From NCBI RefSeq assembly GCF_014641615.1, contig NZ_BMIB01000003.1, positions 434,001-498,000 of the forward strand: 64,000 bases of DNA. Reading direction: 5' to 3'. The position numbers were made by a program, and so were the translations under genes. Shown piece by piece: positions 34,743-43,732 of the stretch. Position 1 is the first letter of the stretch, and each line of letters opens with the position of its first letter. The notes under the pieces were generated by a model. That model was not told where the DNA came from, did no database searches, and saw nothing but the letters and a program-made list of their open reading frames with translations. Source of the stretch: Filimonas zeae (lineage in GTDB: Bacteria; Bacteroidota; Bacteroidia; Chitinophagales; Chitinophagaceae).

Positions 34743-34788
34743 CCCCCCCCATCTTCCGGGCTGCCCTGTTAGCGGGGCGGCCTTTTTT
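34743..34788 (+). terminator. Intrinsic terminator after the DUF4382 gene
   Basis: GGCTGCCC / GGGCGGCC (34759-34766 / 34775-34782) is followed by TTTTTT. An eight-C run sits upstream at 34743-34750. Confidence 0.85.
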
Positions 34789-34878
34789 ATGTATGTACAG
34801 GCATCTGTTGTAATATTTTGCCTTTCCGCTGCACTAATGTGTTTGTTACGTTATTCCGTTAACTGTTAAACACAACAC

Positions 34879-35508
34879 ATGATTCAATTCAGGCATGTAA
34901 AAAAAGCATATCATACCCGCACTATACTGGATATACCGGAGCTGCAATTGCACAGTGGCCTGTACTGGATTAAGGGGGGCAACGGCTCAGGCAAAACCAC
35001 CCTGCTTAAAATGGTGGCAGGTATTATTCCTTTTGAAGGAGATATTTTTTTTCAACAGACAAGTCTGCACGGGCAGCCGGTGCCATACAGGCGGCAGGTA
35101 AGCTGGGCTGAGGCAGAGCCGCAATACCCCTCTTTTCTTACGGGCACCCAGTTGCTGAAGCTATACCTGAATGTGCGCCGGTTGCCCTGGAGCCAGGCAG
35201 AACCCCTGTTAGCAGCATTGGATATGCAGGGGTGGATACACCTGCCGGTGGGTACTTATTCTGCGGGTATGACCAAAAAACTATCGCTGGTTCTGGCACT
35301 TTGCAGTAACACGCCGGTAATGGTACTGGATGAACCGCTTATTACGCTGGATACCACTTCTGTAAAAGTGTTGTGCGAATGGATACTGCGTATGCAGCAG
35401 CAAGCGGGAACCCTGTTTCTGATGAGCTCGCACCAGCAGCTGGACGATAGCGTAGCCTTGCCGGTAACAGTATATGAAGTGTATAACAGTCAACTCCGTT
35501 TAGCATGA
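34879..35508 (+). CDS. ABC transporter ATP-binding protein
   Basis: 209 aa. Walker A GGNGSGKTTLL, the signature-like TYSAGMTKKLSLVLALC (SAGMTKK replaces LSGGQ), Walker B PVMVLDEPLITLD and a final H-loop in MSSHQQ. It powers export or import with the membrane protein encoded next (ATGA overlap at 35505). The short length and loose signature resemble gliding- or bacteriocin-type ABC ATPases; the substrate is unknown. Cytosolic. Confidence 0.9.
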   Translation: MIQFRHVKKAYHTRTILDIPELQLHSGLYWIKGGNGSGKTTLLKMVAGIIPFEGDIFFQQTSLHGQPVPYRRQVSWAEAEPQYPSFLTGTQLLKLYLNVRRLPWSQAEPLLAALDMQGWIHLPVGTYSAGMTKKLSLVLALCSNTPVMVLDEPLITLDTTSVKVLCEWILRMQQQAGTLFLMSSHQQLDDSVALPVTVYEVYNSQLRLA

Positions 35509-36638
35509 AACAACCTTTATGGCTGCTGATAAAATCGTTGGTGCTGCCTTTTTACAAAGAAAATACAGGCGTGTTCTTTTTTGTGTTTGTAATTATGTTT
35601 GGGGTGGTGAATATGGTAGATGGAGCGGGTATTTTTGAATACCATTACTCCCTTGCCAAAGGCATGCTGGCGCACCGCTTATTTTTGCTGCCGGTTCTGG
35701 CGGCATGGGCGCTTTATCTGCGTAAGGGCGTAGCCTTTATAACGGGGGCGCTGCAACGGCCTGCCTATAGTTTTCTGTATATACTCCGCAGCCTTCCGCT
35801 GCGCAAACAGTGGTGGTTGTGGCTGGGGGTGGTTGCAGCACTGTTTTTTCCCGTGTTGGTATATATGGTATGGGTGGTGTATGTGGGGGCAGGGCAGGGG
35901 CTTATAATAAACACTGTTATTACTTTGGGGGCAGCGGTGGCCATGTGTGTAGCAGCGGCAGGCAGGCTGGTGTATTATCTCAGTCATCTGTATAATAACC
36001 ATGTAGCCGGTAAGGTTAGTTGGACGCATCATATAACACTTTCTTACCCCGCAATATTACTGCTGCAGGTGGCGCGTACGCAAAAACTACTGTGGGCGGG
36101 TATTAAGATATATAGCTGTGGGGTATTGTATCTGGTGGCACGTAACAACAATGCGGAGGTATATGATATCAGCTTCCCGTTTTTGTTTTTCAACTTCGGC
36201 GTACTGGTAAACGGAATGATTATTTACCGTATGCGCGAGCTGGAAGAAACAGAGTTGCAGTTTTACCGCTCCTTACCTGTATCGCTGCTGCGCCGCTGGC
36301 TGGACTATGCAGTGTTATATGCCGTATTGCTGCTACCGGAACTGGTTACGCTTGCAGCACTTACACCGTTACAATTACACGTTGCCGATGCCTGCCGTAT
36401 TGCCGGCGTTGCCTACAGCACGGTATTGCTGATGCACAGCCTTTCTTTTCTGCGGGCGTTTACCCCCGGAGAATACCTGAAAGTACTGGCTGGCTTGTTT
36501 GGGTTGCAGATACTGCTGGTTATTTACAGCCAGTGGCTGGGTATGAGTGTGCTGTTTATGGCTGCCGCCGGGGGCATCTATTATTATGGGTATTACCGTT
36601 ATCAGCCTGCTACCGGTGCGGGGGCACACGTGGTATAA
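35505..36638 (+). CDS. ABC-type multi-helix membrane permease (hypothetical)
   Basis: 377 aa with about nine hydrophobic segments, for example FFFVFVIMFGVVNMVDG, LFLLPVLAAWALYL, VVAALFFPVLVYMVWVVY, AVAMCVAAAGRLVYYL, ISFPFLFFNFGVLVNGMIIY and LAGLFGLQILLVIYSQWL. No recognised domain name. It overlaps the ATPase stop by four bases (ATGA), so the two are translated together and likely form one transporter. A terminator follows. Confidence 0.8.
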   Translation: MKQPLWLLIKSLVLPFYKENTGVFFFVFVIMFGVVNMVDGAGIFEYHYSLAKGMLAHRLFLLPVLAAWALYLRKGVAFITGALQRPAYSFLYILRSLPLRKQWWLWLGVVAALFFPVLVYMVWVVYVGAGQGLIINTVITLGAAVAMCVAAAGRLVYYLSHLYNNHVAGKVSWTHHITLSYPAILLLQVARTQKLLWAGIKIYSCGVLYLVARNNNAEVYDISFPFLFFNFGVLVNGMIIYRMRELEETELQFYRSLPVSLLRRWLDYAVLYAVLLLPELVTLAALTPLQLHVADACRIAGVAYSTVLLMHSLSFLRAFTPGEYLKVLAGLFGLQILLVIYSQWLGMSVLFMAAAGGIYYYGYYRYQPATGAGAHVV

Positions 36639-36671
36639 AAAAGCCCCTTCCTGTGCAGGTAAGGGGCTTTT
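36639..36671. terminator. Bidirectional terminator after the ABC permease
   Basis: AAAAGCCCCTT / AAGGGGCTTTT (36639-36649 / 36661-36671) with an inner CCTG/CAGG stem. Runs of A and T on both flanks suit both strands. Confidence 0.9.
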
Positions 36672-36691
36672 AAAAAAGTGGTATATAGGTA

Positions 36692-37024
36692 CTACAGTAT
36701 TAATATCAGCAGCAACACAATAATCAAAATACCCGCCAGTGAAATATATACGCCACCACCGCCCATAGCTTTGGCTTCCTTGCGCATCATTTTCATTTCT
36801 TCCTTCATGGCTTTGCGTTCCGCAGTGGTAAGCTTGTATTTATCTGTATGTTTAATTTCTTCCACACGTGCTTTAATTTCTTCGGCGCGTGCTTCTTTTT
36901 CAGTGGGCGACATAGCTGCCGCATGCTCTCTCATTTCGCGGTTGCTGAGGCCGGAAGCTTGTGCGGTAAACGTGCTGGTACATAGGAGTACAGCTAATGC
37001 AGGTAACAGGTGTTTGCGTTTCAT
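36692..37024 (-). CDS. Small exported protein with C-terminal membrane helix (tandem copy 1)
   Basis: 110 aa, function unknown. Signal peptide (MKRKHLLPALAVLLCTSTFTAQA), a highly charged helical centre (PTEKEARAEEIKARVEEIKH, MKEEMKMMRKEAKAM), a glycine run and a C-terminal helix (VYISLAGILIIVLLLILIL). A paralogue of nearly identical plan follows upstream at 37207. The order suggests an exported coiled-coil protein anchored by its end. The two genes are in the same direction, about 180 bases apart. Confidence 0.8.
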   Translation of the reverse strand: MKRKHLLPALAVLLCTSTFTAQASGLSNREMREHAAAMSPTEKEARAEEIKARVEEIKHTDKYKLTTAERKAMKEEMKMMRKEAKAMGGGGVYISLAGILIIVLLLILIL

Positions 37025-37133
37025 AGTGTATGGATTTTCTCGTTAACAACAATATCAGTAAGACAAAAAGCCGACCGGAAATGCTGCGGCAGAAACAAAG
37101 TGAAAAGAAATATATTTACATAGATGATATAAA

Positions 37134-37171
37134 CAAAAAGAGGCTGCCTTTGTATATGGGGGCAACCTCTT
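37134..37171 (-). terminator. Terminator of the second small exported protein
   Basis: AAGAGGCTGCC / GGCAACCTCTT (37138-37148 / 37161-37171), one mismatch, with an A-run on the plus strand (T-run on the minus transcript). Confidence 0.65.
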
Positions 37172-37206
37172 CAGAGCAGGCAAATGCCTGTAATATGCTT
37201 GAATTT

Positions 37207-37536
37207 CTACAGAATCAGAATCAGCACCAGAATGATAATCAGAATACCGGCCAATGAAATATAGATGCCGCCACCGCCAACAGCTTTGGCTTCTTTGCGC
37301 ATCATTTTCATTTCAGCTTTCAGTTCCTTTTTTTCAGCGGTAGTGAGGTTCGATTTGTCCATGTTTTTAATTTCCTCTACGCGCATTTTAATTACTTCAG
37401 CGCGTTGTTGTTTTTCTTCCGCCGTCATGGCTTCCACGCGATCTCTTATTTCGCGGTTGCTTAAGCCATTGGCCTGTGCGCCAAAAGAAAACAGCAGTAA
37501 AAGTGTGAGTGCAGGTAAGAGATGTTTTATTTTCAT
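37207..37536 (-). CDS. Small exported protein with C-terminal membrane helix (tandem copy 2)
   Basis: 109 aa, paralogue of the gene at 36692. It has the same layout: signal peptide (MKIKHLLPALTLLLLFSFGAQA), the shared GLSNREIRDR start of the mature part, charged helix (EEKQQRAEVIKMRVEEIKN), GGGG and the membrane segment YISLAGILIIILVLILIL. The two differ mostly in the charged centre. Function unknown. Confidence 0.8.
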   Translation of the reverse strand: MKIKHLLPALTLLLLFSFGAQANGLSNREIRDRVEAMTAEEKQQRAEVIKMRVEEIKNMDKSNLTTAEKKELKAEMKMMRKEAKAVGGGGIYISLAGILIIILVLILIL

Positions 37537-37736
37537 AGCTTGTACATTTTAACAGCAGTAAAACAAAAATGCGTCCAAAAGCAGAACGGGGGGCATTGTT
37601 AGGGTTTCAAGCGGGCTTTTCAGCTGTTTTTTGGGGAAAATGTTGCCGTTTTGCAACAAAACGCGATTATTGGTTGAAAACTACCCGATATGACTATCTT
37701 GGTTACCGAACCCGCCCTAAAATGTGATACCGACTT

Positions 37737-38018
37737 ATGAATGTGCTTATTTATGCGTTTCTGATTTGTTCCATGATAGACTTGTTTACGTATCAGTTTA
37801 CCGATGTAGACATCATGTTTGGGGGCCTCGCTTTTCTGGTTTGGGCATTTATTGCAGTAGAAACAACTATTGCTATAATATGGATAAGAAATAAAGAATT
37901 AATTGATAGCAGACCGTTCCTGGCGGTTTTACTTACGGCGCCTGGATGGCTTTATGTATTTATTCATTTTTGTGGTCTTTTCATGGCATTCATCAGCCTG
38001 CTAAGCAAGATCGGTTAA
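37737..38018 (+). CDS. Small membrane protein, unknown function
   Basis: 93 aa with three hydrophobic segments (LIYAFLICSMIDLFTY, LAFLVWAFIAVETTIAIIWI and FLAVLLTAPGWLYVFIHFCG). No family recognised. It stands alone. Codon use is like its neighbours, and a TATCTTGG element about 40 bases upstream weakly resembles a -7 box. Gene reality is likely but not certain. Confidence 0.55.
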   Translation: MNVLIYAFLICSMIDLFTYQFTDVDIMFGGLAFLVWAFIAVETTIAIIWIRNKELIDSRPFLAVLLTAPGWLYVFIHFCGLFMAFISLLSKIG

Positions 38019-38311
38019 TCTTATCGTAAGATGAAAGATGTGTCGTCAGGGGATTAGGTTACAGCAGTATCAGAAATAAAAAAAGGAAGGCTGCTTGTTT
38101 CAAAATGACATGGTTAATCCGGTGAGCCCTCAGTATTACTCTGGCATTTCGGATCTTATGCTTTAGTTTTAAACAAGTCTTGCGCACTTCCTTTGTTTCT
38201 CTCCGCTCCGAGAGAGCGATAAAGAAGAGCAAAGGTAAGATAAAGGGCTTAATACTCAAATTTTTTAAATCCTGATTCAAACAATGGCGCTTATATCTAA
38301 AGTTGGTTTAT
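38019..38311. other. Gene-free stretch between small accessory genes
   Basis: About 290 bases with no convincing gene. An open frame on the minus strand (38059-38280) has no recognisable features and is probably chance. Sequence is AT-rich, with a short A-run near 38078 and no clear hairpin. Confidence 0.4.
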
Positions 38312-38767
38312 ATGAGCTTTATTGAACTGGATCTGTCTGTAATTAAGACTAGACTGGCAACTGAAGTATTGAATCGGGACATTCATGAACCGTTTCATTT
38401 TTTGCCCGATGAGTTAATCGAGTATGCTAAAGGTAAGGGATTAAATGTCGAAGTGAGGCCGATTATGAATTGGGAAGAATTTGAATGGGGAAGAATTGAC
38501 TTTGGTAAAGACGATTTCAGAAAAATTGTTTTTAGCGAAAATGGATACGGCTTCGAAAAGGGCAGATGGATTTATATTTCTGACGAATTATTGGCAATAA
38601 AGAAAGCAGCGGAGTTCGAGCTGGATAACTTTGATCAGTTCGTGAGTTATTATGAAGATATGTTTAAGATGGATTTTTTCCAGCCTGGTGATCATATTAT
38701 AATATCGTATTCTCTTAAACTGATTATAATTATCCATCATGATGGTTACCTGATTAGAATAACATAG
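38312..38767 (+). CDS. Hypothetical accessory protein
   Basis: 151 aa from the ATG at 38312; the frame can start at a TTG three codons earlier. No domain recognised. Soluble, acidic, with aromatic residues (NWEEFEWGRIDFGKDDF) and a hydrophobic C-terminus (IIISYSLKLIIIIHHDGYLIRI). AT-richer than neighbouring core genes. Its size and composition recall immunity-type or phage-type proteins, but this is only an impression. It is at the left edge of the accessory region. Confidence 0.6.
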   Translation: MSFIELDLSVIKTRLATEVLNRDIHEPFHFLPDELIEYAKGKGLNVEVRPIMNWEEFEWGRIDFGKDDFRKIVFSENGYGFEKGRWIYISDELLAIKKAAEFELDNFDQFVSYYEDMFKMDFFQPGDHIIISYSLKLIIIIHHDGYLIRIT

Positions 38768-38798
38768 CTGTTGTATTAAATTATAACAATATTGCATT

Positions 38799-39168
38799 AT
38801 GAAATATCTGTTGTTGTCTGTAGTTTTTTTGTTGGTATCCTGCGATGGGTTTACAGATCGTGAGCTTAAACTGGATGGTAATTATGTCAGATACAAGAAT
38901 ATTCGGAACTTTTAAAGAACAAAATGCTGCTTATGGCGACTGGTCATCTGTGCGTGAATTTGTGAATGAGAACGTAAATGCAATTTATGACATGCAAAAA
39001 CTTGTCTATTACCTGAAGTCTGCGGGAATTGTTTGTGTAACCAGTGGAATGAACTTTACACATGCATTTACAGGAGAAAAATTTTCAGGTTCATATGCGA
39101 TACTTACTGCCGGCAGATACCCGCTATGTGTATTCACACGCTGCAAGCCTGATGGCAGGGGCGTGTAA
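38799..39168 (+). pseudogene. Frameshifted lipoprotein remnant
   Basis: A lipoprotein start (ATG at 38799: MKYLLLSVVFLLVSCDGFTD, lipobox LVSC) runs 38 codons to a stop. The next frame (from 38845 on) continues with protein-like sequence, including YGDWSSVREFVNENVNAIYD and MQKLVYYLKSAGIVCVTSG, to a stop at 39168. The two parts fit one exported protein of about 120 aa broken by a frameshift near 38880-38910. It could also be two unrelated frames. The product is not recognised. Confidence 0.5.
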
Positions 39169-39407
39169 ACCTATTTCCGGCGCAGTATTTACTGCACTCA
39201 CCGGCGGCCTTTTACCCTGACGTTTACGTAATGCGTACCTTGTTCTTAAATGCACCTGGGCACGGGTACAGTACGGCTGGCCGGCAGCAGATCACTTTCC
39301 CATTTTTCAACAGGTATTACACGGGTAACAGGCATAGCAATCAACAACCTGCTACAGTCTGGTCGCCCGGCACAGTACCTCTTACAAGGCACTTTTACAG
39401 CTGTGTA
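39169..39407. other. Gene-free stretch left of the tandem-repeat array
   Basis: About 240 bases with no gene and no strong hairpin. Open frames here on either strand look like shadows. Confidence 0.4.
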
Positions 39408-39950
39408 ACATACCTCCGTGCTGCATACACGGGGTTGGTATAGTCCACCCGGAGTGCGCGGTACAACAAACGCACCCTTGTGTGTGTACGCTACAAGGGC
39501 TCCTATAGTCCACCCGGAGTGCGCGATACAACAAGCGCACCCTTGTGTGTGTGCGCTACAAGGGTTTGTATAGTCCACCCGGAGTGCACGACACAACAAG
39601 CGCACCCTTGTGTGTGTACGCTACAAGGGTTTGTATAGTCCACCCGGAGTGCGCGACACAACAAGCGCACCCTTGTGTGTGTACGCTACAAGGGTTTGTA
39701 TAGTCCACCCGGAGTGCGCGACACAACAAGCGCACCCCTGTGTGTGTACGCTACAAGGGTTTGTATAGTCCACCCGGAGTGCGCGATACAACAAGCGCAC
39801 CCCTGTGTGTGTACGCTACAAGGGTTTGTATAGTCCACCCGGAGTGCGCGACACAACAAGCGCACCCCTATGTATGGACGCTACAAGGGGTGGGTAAGTA
39901 CTCCCGCGCTGCGCGATACAACAATACCAACCTGTTGTAAGTTGCCGTAC
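39408..39950. repeat. Tandem array of 65-bp repeats (seven full copies plus degenerate ends)
   Basis: Full units begin with TAGTCCACCCGGAGTGCG or close variants at 39441, 39506, 39571, 39636, 39701, 39766 and 39831, all exactly 65 bases apart, ending near 39895. A degenerate left partial (about 39408-39440) and a right one (about 39891-39950) flank it. Each unit has two inverted repeats: GTGCGC / GCGCAC with a 10-base loop, directly followed by CCTTGT / ACAAGG with an 11-base loop. Since 65 is not a multiple of 3, the array does not encode a peptide repeat. There are no unique spacers, so it is not CRISPR. It ends about 230 bases before the exported-protein operon. Confidence 0.92.
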
Positions 39951-40179
39951 GGTAATAAATTTGTAGCCAAATGGTAATATAATCTGTTTATATTAATCAT
40001 AACCTGGAGATTTCCGGTTTGTTTAATGGCACTTTTGCCTACCGTTGAATAGGCAGCACACTATACTGTTTCAGGTGTTGATGAATAATAAAGTATTTAT
40101 ATACGGGTATTGCTGGTTCAGTTCGCAATAAAAAGCTTTCTTTGCATCAGAACACTCAACAACCTTAAACCTAAACCGC
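39951..40179. other. AT-rich upstream region of the exported RHS operon
   Basis: No gene. It includes TTTCTTTG at 40137-40144, a loose match to the TAnnTTTG box with ATTG 24 bases before it, about 35 bases before the GTG start. The operon promoter probably lies here. Confidence 0.35.
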
Positions 40180-42594
40180 GTGGAACGCCCTGCAAAACTA
40201 TGCCTGCTCTGGCTGCTTCTGATGGCAACACCGTTGCTCTACGGGCAATATTCCACCCCTGCGGGTAAGGTGGTTCCGGTGCCTGCTTCCCGGTATCTCA
40301 CTCCACGGACTTTTCGTTTACAAACTAAGGATACGCTGGTTAGCGCGGCAGATACTGTTGCGGCAACTGCACAAGCTATGGCGTTTACCCGGCAGATTGG
40401 CAAACCCGGTTATAGTTCTTACGTGCTGAAAGCACCTTCGCCCGGTTCGGAGGGGGCGCAGGCAATGGCCAACCTGAAAACACCTGCTTTTACCATCCAC
40501 GGCAACATTTTATACAATGTAGATTACCGGTCTTATATAGATACGCCATACGCTGAGCAGGATATTTACTACCATACCCTGCAAACCTACTGGGATGTGG
40601 TGTATAAAAACCAGCTGCCTGTTCGCATATACCTCACCAACCGGTTCAGTAATTCTGCCTTTACCCGCCAGTTTACCGATGTGAGTATGAACTGGAACTC
40701 AGGTGATTATCATAACCGGTTGCAACAGGTATTGAATGCCTGGCCCAGCCCCTCGCTGCCATTTGATTCGGTGAATCGTTTGCAGCATCAGCTGGAGCAG
40801 GTTCAGCTGGAAAAATTACAGATGATGCAATGGTTGCAAAGTTCAGAAACGCTGCAACGCCTTATTAACATACGTGAGCGGGAACTGTGGGCGGCGCGCA
40901 ACCCGGTTAATGTAGATACGATATGGAATTTTGAGCAATGGGAGTTACCCGGCCTGCAAAAGCCATCCATACCCGGTCAGCTGCCGCTGCCGGATTACCT
41001 GAAAAAGCGCAGTCCGTCAGGGAATTATAACCAACCTCCTGTAAATCTACCGCCATCACCGGCAGAAGACAGTGCTTTCCGCAAAAAGTATCAGGAGGTA
41101 AAAAAACTGGTAGATTCTCTGCAGCAGCAGTTGCCCAGGCTGGAAAAGGCTGCGCGGGAGGGTAAACAGTGGCTGGCCATACAGCAGCAGAATGAACGTA
41201 TGCAGGTAAGCCGCCTTGCTTCCGCAAACGAAATGCAACGGGAGGTGCAGGCCAGGCAGATACCAGACAGTGCGCTGCCACCGGGGTACCGGTTTTTATG
41301 GGCGGTAAAAAGTTTTAGTATCGGCCGCACAGTAGTGAATTATTCAGAACTAACTGCCAAAAATGTAAGTATTAATGGGGTAAGACTGGAGTATAATCCC
41401 TCCTGGTATCTGGCTGTGGCAGCGGGTACCATTGATTACCGTTTCCGCGATTTCATTGTTAAAAATGCTGCTGCCCCGCCACAACATCTGTACCTGGTAA
41501 GGGTAGGCAGGGGGCAGATGAATGGTAATAACATCATTCTTACCTGGTACACGGGTAAAAAGCAATTATACAACAGCAGCGGTAACAGCGGGGGGCAGGT
41601 AACACAACCGGATTATCGTTTAATGGGTTTTTCGCTGGAAGGTAATTACAAACTGGGAGAGGCCACCCTGCTAACCGCAGAGCTGGCTAAGTCGTCCCTG
41701 CCTTATTACCATCAGGCTGGTGTTCAAAAGAATAATCTGTTTTCCGGCGTTACCCGCTTCAGCGAACATACCAATGAGGCGTACTCGCTAAAAGTGCAAA
41801 CGGCTGTTAAAGCCACCGGTACCAGAGTTCAGGCTTTTTACAAAGTGTATGGCGCTGCGTTTCAGTCGTTCAGTCTTATTACCACCGGTATGCAGCAAAA
41901 AGCATGGATGGTAAAAGCAGATCAGCCTTTTTTACGCAACAGGTTACTGGTAACGGCTTCTCTGAAAAAGAATGACTATAGCAACCCTGCTGCTAACACA
42001 GGGTATCAAAACAATATTGTGTTTAAAAGTGTTCAGGCTACCCTGCGCGTTCCGCGCTGGCCGGTTATGATGGCGGGATATTACCCCAGTTCGCAGCTTA
42101 CCAGCCTGGGTAATGGTGCGTATACCGAAAATCTGTTTTATACAATGGTGGCCAATCTGAGCCATTACTACAATGTAAAAGGAGTGGGTATGACTTCTAC
42201 AGCCATGTATACACGTTTTTATAATAAACAGGCCGACAGCGGTTTTGTATATGCCAATACTACCAACCTGCAGGCTACGCAGCAGTTGTTTTACCAAAAG
42301 CTCACCTGCCGGTCAACCGCAGCCATAGCACTGGGAAGCGATTACAATCTGTATACCTGGGATAACGAAATGCAGTATACCATTCTGCAATGGCTAAAAG
42401 CGGGTGTGGGCGTTAAATACAATTATCAGACACAGTATAACATTAAACAATTCGGCTATAAGTCAATGGTTTCGGTAGTTATTAAAAAACTGGGCGAAAT
42501 ACAACTTATGGCAGACAAAGGGTTTATTCCTGGCGCCAACAGGCGGCTGGTAGCGAACAATACCGGCAGATTTAGTTTTTTCAGAATATTCTAA
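40180..42594 (+). CDS. Large exported, probably outer-membrane protein of the RHS operon
   Basis: 804 aa, GTG start: it gives an intact signal peptide (MERPAKLCLLWLLLMATPLLYGQ). No family recognised. A first half includes ISFVDYRS-like beta content (NILYNVDYRSYIDTPYAEQD), followed by a coiled-coil stretch (about 300-370, RKKYQEVKKLVDSLQQQLPR) and a second half with repeated amphipathic beta strands, ending in GRFSFFRIF. A C-terminal Phe after alternating residues is typical of barrel proteins inserted by the BAM machinery. It could be an outer-membrane partner or translocation component for the giant proteins encoded downstream (inference). The next gene starts 10 bases later. Confidence 0.75.
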   Translation: MERPAKLCLLWLLLMATPLLYGQYSTPAGKVVPVPASRYLTPRTFRLQTKDTLVSAADTVAATAQAMAFTRQIGKPGYSSYVLKAPSPGSEGAQAMANLKTPAFTIHGNILYNVDYRSYIDTPYAEQDIYYHTLQTYWDVVYKNQLPVRIYLTNRFSNSAFTRQFTDVSMNWNSGDYHNRLQQVLNAWPSPSLPFDSVNRLQHQLEQVQLEKLQMMQWLQSSETLQRLINIRERELWAARNPVNVDTIWNFEQWELPGLQKPSIPGQLPLPDYLKKRSPSGNYNQPPVNLPPSPAEDSAFRKKYQEVKKLVDSLQQQLPRLEKAAREGKQWLAIQQQNERMQVSRLASANEMQREVQARQIPDSALPPGYRFLWAVKSFSIGRTVVNYSELTAKNVSINGVRLEYNPSWYLAVAAGTIDYRFRDFIVKNAAAPPQHLYLVRVGRGQMNGNNIILTWYTGKKQLYNSSGNSGGQVTQPDYRLMGFSLEGNYKLGEATLLTAELAKSSLPYYHQAGVQKNNLFSGVTRFSEHTNEAYSLKVQTAVKATGTRVQAFYKVYGAAFQSFSLITTGMQQKAWMVKADQPFLRNRLLVTASLKKNDYSNPAANTGYQNNIVFKSVQATLRVPRWPVMMAGYYPSSQLTSLGNGAYTENLFYTMVANLSHYYNVKGVGMTSTAMYTRFYNKQADSGFVYANTTNLQATQQLFYQKLTCRSTAAIALGSDYNLYTWDNEMQYTILQWLKAGVGVKYNYQTQYNIKQFGYKSMVSVVIKKLGEIQLMADKGFIPGANRRLVANNTGRFSFFRIF

Positions 42595-42604
42595 CATCTT
42601 CAAT

Positions 42605-43708
42605 ATGACTTGTAAAAAGATGCTTTTGGGTTTTTGCTTACTGTTTTCAGGCTACCTGCGGGCGCAGCTGGGTATAACGGTACAGGTGCCTCCGGTAGGG
42701 GTTATACAAAAAACACAGCTATGGAATCTGCTGCTGGTAAATGCCGGCGATGTGGCGTATGATGTGGAAGTAAATATTACCGTATCAGCCGCGCCGGACA
42801 ATAATCCGGTAATGACGGGTGCGGGTAAAATGGTGCATGCGCCTAAGGGAACTACGCAGTTGCGGTATGCCGATTTTGAACCGGTCAGCTACCGGTATCT
42901 GTCGCCTGCTTTTAATAACGACCTGCGACCCGATGGTTTTATACCTGTTGGCAGTTACACGGTTTGTTATACCGTAGGCCGCTGGAAAGGCGATGCCTGG
43001 GAGCCGCTTACGGAAGATTGTATTCACCTGGAAGTACAGCCGCTGAGCCCTCCGGTGCTTAATACCCCTGCAGATAAAGACAGCATAATGGTTTTATATC
43101 CGCAATTTACCTGGCTGCCGCCGGCCCCCTTATCGCTGTTCCGTGCGCTTACCTACGATTTGGTAGTGGCACCGGTGCTGGCAGGGCAATCGCCTGAACA
43201 GGCTATACAGCAGAATATGCCTGTGTATACTGAGGGAAATCTCAGCAATGTTATGAGCGTTTACCCGGCCTCGGCCCATGCGCTGGATACCAGCCGATGG
43301 TATGCCTGGGCCGTTATTGCCCGCAATAACCGGCAGGTAATATCGCAGAGTGAGGTGTGGAGTTTTTGGGTAAAAGGCGGACAAAAAACAGAAGCAGAGC
43401 TCGAAAGCGCCAGCCTGGTAGTGTTAAAAAAAGAAGAAGAGGCCATAGGGATTACCGCGCTGCCTGGTGAAAAAATAGGAATACACTATTATTCGTTTGA
43501 TACAGCGTATAAGGCAACACTACAGTTTGTGGGGGCCGATGGAAAGGTAATACAGGAAGTGGAACAGCAGGTAAACTATGGCGATAATGCCTGGTGGTTG
43601 CCTTTGAATAAAACGTTCCGGGCCAATACCGTATACCGGTTGCAATTAACCACCCAAACCAGGCAGCGCTATACAGCAGCTTTCTATATTCAACAAAAAA
43701 CAAAGTAA
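42605..43708 (+). CDS. Exported beta-sandwich protein of the RHS operon
   Basis: 367 aa with a signal peptide (MTCKKMLLGFCLLFSGYLRAQ). Beta-rich; the arrangement LLLVNAGDVAYDVEVNITVS and later SPPVLNTPADKDSIMVLYPQFTWLPP resembles fibronectin/Ig-type domains, with VWSFWVKGG near the end of the second. No enzymatic motif. It likely functions on the cell surface or in the periplasm as an assembly or binding partner of the operon's large proteins. Gene spacing is 10 and 24 bases on its two sides. Confidence 0.7.
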   Translation: MTCKKMLLGFCLLFSGYLRAQLGITVQVPPVGVIQKTQLWNLLLVNAGDVAYDVEVNITVSAAPDNNPVMTGAGKMVHAPKGTTQLRYADFEPVSYRYLSPAFNNDLRPDGFIPVGSYTVCYTVGRWKGDAWEPLTEDCIHLEVQPLSPPVLNTPADKDSIMVLYPQFTWLPPAPLSLFRALTYDLVVAPVLAGQSPEQAIQQNMPVYTEGNLSNVMSVYPASAHALDTSRWYAWAVIARNNRQVISQSEVWSFWVKGGQKTEAELESASLVVLKKEEEAIGITALPGEKIGIHYYSFDTAYKATLQFVGADGKVIQEVEQQVNYGDNAWWLPLNKTFRANTVYRLQLTTQTRQRYTAAFYIQQKTK

Positions 43709-43732
43709 AACATCATCAGATAATACACGGTT

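Noticed and set aside
38059..38280. 73-codon minus-strand frame
   Set aside because: No recognisable motif, unusual Arg/Lys-rich composition, and no promoter or close neighbour in that direction.
39246..39605. 119-codon minus-strand open frame across the 65-bp repeats
   Set aside because: The frame changes with every repeat unit, and the Cys/Arg-rich text follows from the repeat sequence.
39408..39950. CRISPR array
   Set aside because: The repeats are adjacent with no unique spacers, the period is 65 bases, and no cas gene is visible.
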